From NCBI GenBank assembly GCA_019648995.1, contig BLXT01005251.1, forward strand, positions 2,526,034 to 2,547,127: DNA of 21,094 bases, written 5' to 3'. The position numbers and the translations under genes were made by a program. The notes beneath the pieces are model-generated. The model had not been told where the DNA came from. It saw only the letters and a program-made list of their open reading frames with translations, and did not search any database. This document shows, in pieces, positions 9,996 through 17,700 of this stretch. The stretch comes from Plakobranchus ocellatus. Taxonomy: Eukaryota; Mollusca; Gastropoda; Plakobranchidae. Position 1 is the first letter of the stretch. Each line of letters starts with the position of its first letter.

Positions 9996-11480
9996 CAAAC
10001 ACATTATCATGAATATTTTACTGCTTTTAATTGCTTCTTTGCGAATATATATGCGCAAAGAATGATGGAGTAGTGCAGAAAATGATTAATTAAAAAAAGC
10101 CTATCTCAGATCAGAAGTAAGGTACATTCCTTTGACTGTAACTTTAAAAACAAAGCTCTCTAGGTCAAGAGAATTTTAAATTTGAATTCAGCATTAAATT
10201 TTCTTTTGTTTGATATGTAATATATGTATATTTGTCAAAGTTAAAAATTTTATGTTTGTGGAACACGCCATATATAATCACTGATTTCGATCAAACATAA
10301 TCCAAAAAACTAAAAAGCTAGTAAATGTGGAACCCAGGATTTGGAAAAAAAAAAAAAAAAGAAAGAGAAGAAAAAGAATCCAGAATTGTTTTCAACAATT
10401 TCAGTACATGTTTCAAACGTAACTGAAAAAAGATGAATTTCAATCATTAAAAATTGAGCATGCAGAGAAAGAACAGGAGAGAAATGGGGTTTCAAAGTAG
10501 TGAGAAAGAATGATTGTAATGCAAGCACATCAAAAGAAAACCAGTAACTTCCTTGCCTCCAAAAACAAATTGTACAGTTTGCATTTTCACAGCGATAATA
10601 ATAACCTATTCTCATATGGACGTTTCTGGGATTCAAAATAAAATCTTAAGCTAAGAGTATCATGTGCAAAAAAAATCTCATGAGATCTAAAGGGAAAAGA
10701 TTCACCCAGTTTATCCTAGTTTCCATATTCTAAAATATGGTAGACTAGAACTATTTCAACAGATAATCATCACTGCCAAACTAAGTAAAAGAATATGAAT
10801 CACATTTCTGGCTGATTTGAAATAATTCAATTTTTTTTTTTTAATGATATACACTCATGTTGATGAGATGGTGCTAAATGTCTCAATTTAAAAAAAGGCA
10901 AGGCCTGATTTGCCTAAGGTAAATATTGCTATCTAAAAGTAAGTAGGAAGGATATCAGAGACAAAAAAATAGTCTCAAATTTATAAATAAGTATGCTTTC
11001 AAATAACTATTTGGGACTGCTTAACAACACACAAATCCTGAGGTATTCTCTTTAATTTCGAGCAATACATAATTTTTTTTTATGAGTCTTTAAAACCAAT
11101 TTGTTAAAAAAGAATGAAAAAAAAAATACAACAGGCACTCCAAAAAAAAAAAAAAAAATTCATGAGCCTGAGTCTTTAAAGCGACCCCAATAAATACAAG
11201 TTAAAAAACATTTTAGACAATTACATAATAAGATTCCTTCATTTAAAAACTATAAATGATGGGAAAAGATACAGACATAAAGTTTTGAACCAACTAAAGC
11301 ATTTGAAAAAATTATTTCAGAGTATTAATTGCTTTCAAAACCTCTCAATCGCAAAATAATTATTAATGACTTTCAAATCATTTGTGGCAACTCAAAAACA
11401 TTCAGTCATTTTCACAATACCCACCAATACTGAAGACAGAAACTGCAACCTTTTTGACCTTGGCCCCACATTCACGGTAA
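9980..11480 (-). other. ABCD1/ABCD2: ABCD 3' UTR (about 1.5 kb)
   Basis: From the stop codon to the first minus-strand AATAAA there is no long coding frame and CpG is sparse, as in the gene body. Minus-strand U-runs and a near-AATAAA variant (ATTAAA at 11051-11056) allow a shorter alternative end. The 108-residue frame at 10310-10636 is low complexity and lies inside this UTR. Confidence 0.6.
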
Positions 11481-11766
11481 TCAGCTGTCAATTTCAAATG
11501 AGCTGTCTCTCTCCTCAGCATCACCACCTTGTTCTCTCTCCTCCTCCTCCTCCTGCACTGCAGCCACCTCAGGGGAGAGCAGAACGGAGTCCTCCCCAAG
11601 GAGTGTGCACAGCTCTCTCAACCTCTCTTGCATGCTTGGCATGCCTGCTAACTGATTCTCCAGACGGTTTTTCTCCTCATTCAGGGACAGGCGAGTGTTT
11701 GTGTCCAATTCTTCCATGCGCCAGCCACCCTCTCCATCAAACTGAAGTAGATGTGTGTGAAATTTC
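11481..11766 (-). CDS. ABCD1/ABCD2: ABCD exon 10: C-terminal regulatory helix and stop codon
   Basis: 286 bases after TCTCTAG| complete W670 and run to TGA at 11481-11483. [13 protein letters not shown] (673-685) is the family C-terminal landmark, followed by a predicted helix rich in E, R, L and Q (about 690-727) ending LGEDSVL as in ABCD2. The last 30 residues are acidic and low complexity, with five Glu in a row at 742-746 from GAG repeats, and do not align with human tails. No C-terminal SKL-type peroxisome signal is present or expected for a membrane protein. Confidence 0.95.
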
Positions 11767-14700
11767 CTAGAGAGCAGAGAGGAGACGAGGAATGAAAAAA
11801 GAAGAATGAGATTCATATTTCAAAAATCGATAAGAATGAAATGCTGTAAAATTTAAACTTGTTACTTCAAAATGAGTTATTCCGGTGAAAGAGTTCTTAC
11901 ACTATGTCATTACAAAATTAGACGTTTTGTCACAAGAACATGCGTAATAAATATCAACACAGTTGCCATAAATTCCATTTTTTTACCATTCAAATTCTCT
12001 CATAACTTTCAGGAGAACACCACAGAGTTGGATACTAAATCAGATATGAGGATTGGCTAAAACTTTGGCTGTCTACATTGTTATGCATGAAAGATTTCCT
12101 ACTAGCCATACTTGAAAAAATTGAACTCATCAACATCAATACATAGATTTTGATTTTGAGAGTACAATGGCATAAAAGTACTGCTTTATGTTTAAAAAAT
12201 TAGTTTTGGATGCATTCTTGCTGTCTAAATTAACCATATAAGTTTTGTACATAACTAGTGGTCATCCATCCACATATTAAGCTCATTCACATCCAAGTGA
12301 ATATTGATTGATTACTGGTATATCCAGTCCACCATTAAACGGTGATCTCAGTGACCGAGTGAAGAGACATAGACCAATTTTTTTTACATGGATCTACTCT
12401 TGCTTTTCAATTCTGCATGAATATTACCTCACTGATATTTAATAATTGGGCTTATCAATTGTAATTGGAGATTCTTTTTTTCAAAATGGAGTAAAAAATG
12501 TGACACAATTTTGGGGTCCATGTTTTGGCAATTGCTCATATACGTTGGTGACCTCATGGAAACATAAAACTGGTTTTTCCATGTAATTTTTTTTTTTTTT
12601 TTGCAAAATGTCTAAAGTTTACTTGACATATCACTACACATATAAGATAGGGTCTTGAACAGAAAAGCATTGATTGTTTGTTTCCTGTAGACCATCTTCT
12701 TCAAGATGATATCGGGCTTCTTAAGGCTGATAGTCAAAGAAAATTTGAGGCAGTCCGTTAACCTGTCCAAAAATAATCTAACATCCCATATAGTCTTTCA
12801 TGCTTAATTTGGTGTCACTTGACTAAATTGCCTTAGACGTTTAAGTTGCATTATATTATTGTCATTTTTATCAACTTCAAAATATGATAATAGATCTTTT
12901 GAGGGTTTGAGATACAGCAAAGAAAATAATCAATGGGGGAAAAAAGGAAGACAAAGCAGATAAAAAAAAAAAAAAAACAGCTCAAGGCTCTTGACTTGAT
13001 CATATCAAACTGAAATAATCTCCTGCAATCCTTAACCCAACAATAATTATCAATAGATGATAAGCATTGTTAAGGCGAGCTGAAAGTTACCCCTTGAATA
13101 GACTTTTTAGAATTTTCTTAAAAAAAAAAATAATTTAAATTAAGAATATGAAACGTAAAACAAACACAGTAAAAGCCAAAAGTAAGTGCGAATAAAAGAG
13201 AGAGAGAAAAGCAATACTATACCACAAAGTGGGCCTGTGAGTAATTGTCATCAAAGTGATGCCCGCTGCCTTCAGGCTGAGATAGATTTTACTCTCCACG
13301 TCTATGGACACAGCACTTGTACATTCGTCCAACAGAGCAAACTTAGGTCTGACAGAGAATAAAAAAAGGATTCATTTTGATGGGATTTGAGTTTCAAATA
13401 TTTAGCTTGTACATTTAAAACTTGAGCTTGCAAATGTAACCATGATTAGCTATACAATAATTTAAAAAGAAAACATTATAATAAATACACAATGTCACAA
13501 AATCTAAAAATAAAAAAATTCTCTGAATTCAAAATAGTAAAATCTTTAGCTCAGCCTTAACTTTTTTTAAAATAAAGAGAACAAACAAAGAGTTTCAAAA
13601 TGTGTGGAAACTTGCAAGACTTACTTGTGATAAAATGTTCTGGCCATGCCCATTCTCTGCTTCTCTCCACCCGACAGGACATCCTTCCAGTCTAACTCTG
13701 TATCCCAGCCTAAAGGAAATGAAAAAAAACAAACATTAATTAAAAACTAATGACAACCAACACTTTCATTCTAACAATACGCTGTGAAACAAATAAACTG
13801 CAGTTTTTCAGAGTAGGAAACTACATCAAATGTTTACTTTGAGAAACAGATTTTGCTCTTAAACAATAATAATAATAATAAAAAAAATTGAAATGGTAAT
13901 GTACATTTTGAAACTTAGTACGGAATTTCAACTGAACAGATTAAAAAAAAAAAACAAGGGGAGAAATTTAAATGTGACAATCAGTCTACAAACAATTTTG
14001 CTTTAAAAAATCCTTTGCAAAAAAAAACAAAAAAAAACCACAAACCTTTGAACTTTAGCATTTATTAACTAACCTCCCTCTCTGTGAACAATATGTGCCA
14101 AGTGGACAGTCTCCAGTATGTGCATGAGATCATCATCTGTTAATCCCTTCCTGATCATATCTTCAGGAGAGTCAGGGTAAATTACCTGATCTCTCAATGA
14201 ACCAATGGACATGTATGGTCTGTTGGTCACAACAGAAATACAAGCTATATTGTAGCCAAATTATTATTCTGACATTCCCATTCTATTCCACAGCTATAAG
14301 AAATAATTTTACAATTATTTTATGACACTCACACATACATGAAAGAAAAAGAAAAAAAATAAATTATGTAATGCATTGGGATTTAAACAATTATATCAAA
14401 ATGGCACTGAAAATGAACTTTCTCAAGAAAAAATAATAATTTTTTGCATACACTTAATACAAAAATCTTTTTTTTTTTTAACTGCAATTGATAGCAAAGA
14501 AAGTGGTATAATTATGAATTTAGACAGTGGAAACAATTCATTCTAACTTTTTGAAATAGAGTTCAAAACAATAAAACAACTAATGAGAATCAACTGTGGA
14601 AAAGTCAAATTCCTCATGTACAAGAACAACACAAACTTACTGCAGAGCTGAATAAATGCACACATGTTATGTGAATGAAAAAATTCATTTGAATACCTTA

Positions 14701-17700
14701 CCTCTGAGGAATGTAGAACATTGATGATGGAGGAGGCTTGCACAGTTTCCCTCCGTATACTGGCCACAGCCCATTGAGAATTCTGAAAAGTGACGATTTT
14801 CCGCACCCATTGGGCCCTGTGATGAGAAGGTGCATCCCTGCACCCATCTGAGAAAGATTGCATTGATACAAAACCTCATCAAACAACTTTTCTCTGTGGC
14901 TGAATCAGATTACAGCCAATAGAGAAACAAATTAAAAACAAAATCTGAGGAAAGACCAAAATATTACTCTATAAAATTGATGCTACAGACTAACAATGAG
15001 TATCTTACCTGAAAACTCAAAGACTGCACAATTATGTCGCCATTTGGTGTGATAATTGGCAGATCTTCCAAAATTATAGTTGATTGAGTGTCAATCACAA
15101 TACCTGGGAAAAAAATTAAAGGGGGAAAAAAGGAAAAATGAATGAAATACTGCAATTACAGACAGCAATCAGGAATTTATATTATTGAGGACAAAACATT
15201 TCGGCAAGTACTGCTGATGTGTTCGCTTTAGTATGGAGAAATAACAGAAAATGTGGTGAACCCATATGCTGGTACAAAACATGGCTTCCCAGCTGATACC
15301 AACAGGGAGCTGGTACTGGTAGATCAGCTTGCATCACAGACTTGCTTTAGGTGAAAAGTTCTCTTTTAACATTTACGGGTCAGTCTCATAGATGACTGTG
15401 CAATCTCTTTAATTATTAACCAATAGAATTAAGGAAAATTTTTGCAAAGAATCTTGCCTCAACTGGTGTAAAGAGGCCTGTGTCCTGATAATTCTATTTA
15501 TGCTTTTATAACTAAGTACTACTAGAATAAATGTGTTTCATAGAGTTGGTTGATTCCATGTCGTTACTGGGAGTCTTTTGGAACACCATAGTTTACCAAT
15601 CTTGGCAGGATGCAGGTTTACAACACCAACCTTTCTCATAAACAATACATATACACTTGAAATCATATTAATGACCAGTGACGCTAAAGCTAATAGTACT
15701 AGTCTTAAGAATAATAATTTATTATGCTTAACTGCTTGAGAACGGAAGAGACAATGAAAAAAAAATCATTGTTACTGTTAAGTCACTTATGCTTCTAATA
15801 GCCAGTAAGTGACCTACATTTGAGCGTAGCCTACCCCTGCCTCATTTGAGAATAAGGAAGATAGTACGGGGTTACATTGTGTGAAGTACTATTTTATCTC
15901 AGAGACAAAATCAGATTATGCTTTTGCACTTATTGGATTAAATTCCAAAACTGATAACAATTATCACAAATTAGGTCATACTGCAATGAGAAAATTAGCA
16001 TTAACTACAATCTTTATCTCTTTAAAAAAAACCACACACACACAAAAAAGGCGTGTTTTAGAAAAAAATTCATTACATCACAAGAAAAAAGAAAATTTTA
16101 GTTCAAAAGATTATTAGGTTTTAACAGCCTTATACACGAAACAAGGCATGGATAATTTTTCAATGTACACAAGAACTCACCCTAACCCCTCAATCACACC
16201 CTGTTTTTTACAATTAGCAAGCCATGCCACCTAACATTGTCTAATATCCCTATTTTTTAATAAGTTCCACACAGGTTAAGTAAGCCAGAGGATTATGTTG
16301 TACTTATTATTTATTTGTATCATGTATGAGTTAATCATTGCGAAGCATTATGATATATATATATTTCATCACATAATTCATACAGGGCACTCCAGGTATA
16401 TCAACATTAAAGAGACTATTTGATATTATGTTGATATGCCGATATGCCTTGATCAGTCCTATGCTAATTCCTGATTTTTACTGCTGTATTTGTAAATTGG
16501 GCTCACCTAATCTAAATGTTACAGAGACAATAAAACAGATGAGCCCTTAAGCAGCTGGAAAGTGATTCTCTTACTGAGAGTTCCATGACTAACAGTAACC
16601 AAGAAGACACACTCCTGAGCCTCAATTCAATAGGAAACGGTGGAGAATCTTTGTCGCTGCCCTCCACGCCATGGTGTCAGGGCCAGTAAAATAAGGATGA
16701 TTCACTGGGAAATGGATATGTTAACCCTTCGTACGTGTATCTCTTCTTTATGTCATACATTACAAACCTGTAATATAGTCACAAGAAGTGTTCAAACATA
16801 GAAATACAGTACCATTATTCTACACAAATACCTTTCTGCACAAGAGGTCCGTTGATTCTCTCATGAGATAGCTTAACTGCCTTTTGTGGTTTGGTAACAG
16901 TGTTGCGGTGATAGCGGCCATGCTTCACATCGTCAAACACTTCAAACATCTGAGACACACGAGAGGTGTAGCCAGCCAGTTCTGTTATCTGAAATTATAT
17001 CAAGGAACATAAATATAATATTTTCATGGAACTCTTCCCATTAAAATTGCCTTCAAATGCTTAAATAAACATATCTAGTACCCAAATTAAGAAATCTTGG
17101 GCAGCAACAATATGGCCTTGAAGACAAAGTCAGTTCTGCAATTCATGAAAGTGAAAATGGGAAGCAAGGCGAGCAAACTAATAAAAAGATTATGCACTTT
17201 TATTGTCTTCACAAATCAATAAAAATTGTTAAAAGACTCATGCAAACAAATCCTCAGTGGCCTAAGTCCAAATCAGCTATGGTTGCATCAAAAATAAATA
17301 ATTGAAAAAGACTTATTTAACCTGCACTGCAACCTGTTGATACGATTTAAAAAAAAATATTTTTGGAGCTGCGGAGGGGGAGGGGGAGGGAGAGCAAGAG
17401 AGAGAACCATAAAATAATTTCACCGAGCAAAAACAAAACCTCTCACACACTTGACCAATTGATAAACAGCACCTCTTTATAAGATGAAATCATCCTTTCA
17501 ATGGCATCGGCAGAATTGATGAGAAGGTTTCTCGCTGTGGTAAAGTAACGGGTTCTTTCACTGACGCCTCCATCAACATCATCTTCTACATTGGTGCCTG
17601 ACAAATATTTTAAAATCATAACTGAATATGTGTGGAAAGGTTAGCATTAAGAAGAAGAGAAAAAAAGCGAGATAACAAGGAAGGTAAAAAAACAAAACAA

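Larger units (their letters stand above)
9080..10060. other. CpG-dense gap between two CpG-poor blocks
   Basis: I count about 41 CpG dinucleotides in roughly 1 kb, against about six per kb on either side. It starts beside a 24-base A-run (9088-9111) and runs just past the ABCD poly(A) signal. In invertebrates with gene-body methylation, such CpG-rich islands mark unmethylated intergenic or promoter DNA; that reading is inference. Confidence 0.6.

Noticed and set aside
10310-10636. 108-residue minus-strand frame
   Set aside because: It ends in a poly-Phe block from an A-run, has no recognisable domain, and lies in the predicted ABCD 3' UTR.
11366-11770. 134-residue plus-strand frame
   Set aside because: It is antisense to the verified ABCD exon 10; its Pro/Leu-rich sequence is the complement of Glu/Arg-rich coding sequence.
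14543-15155. Overlapping minus-strand frames with intron read-through
   Set aside because: Only the parts at 14702-14847 and 15009-15103 are exons; the rest is translated intron or wrong frame.
15260-15330. Antisense tRNA-like segment
   Set aside because: An A-box-like word is present, but the B-box match is poor and the small hairpin is imperfect; not enough to call a SINE.
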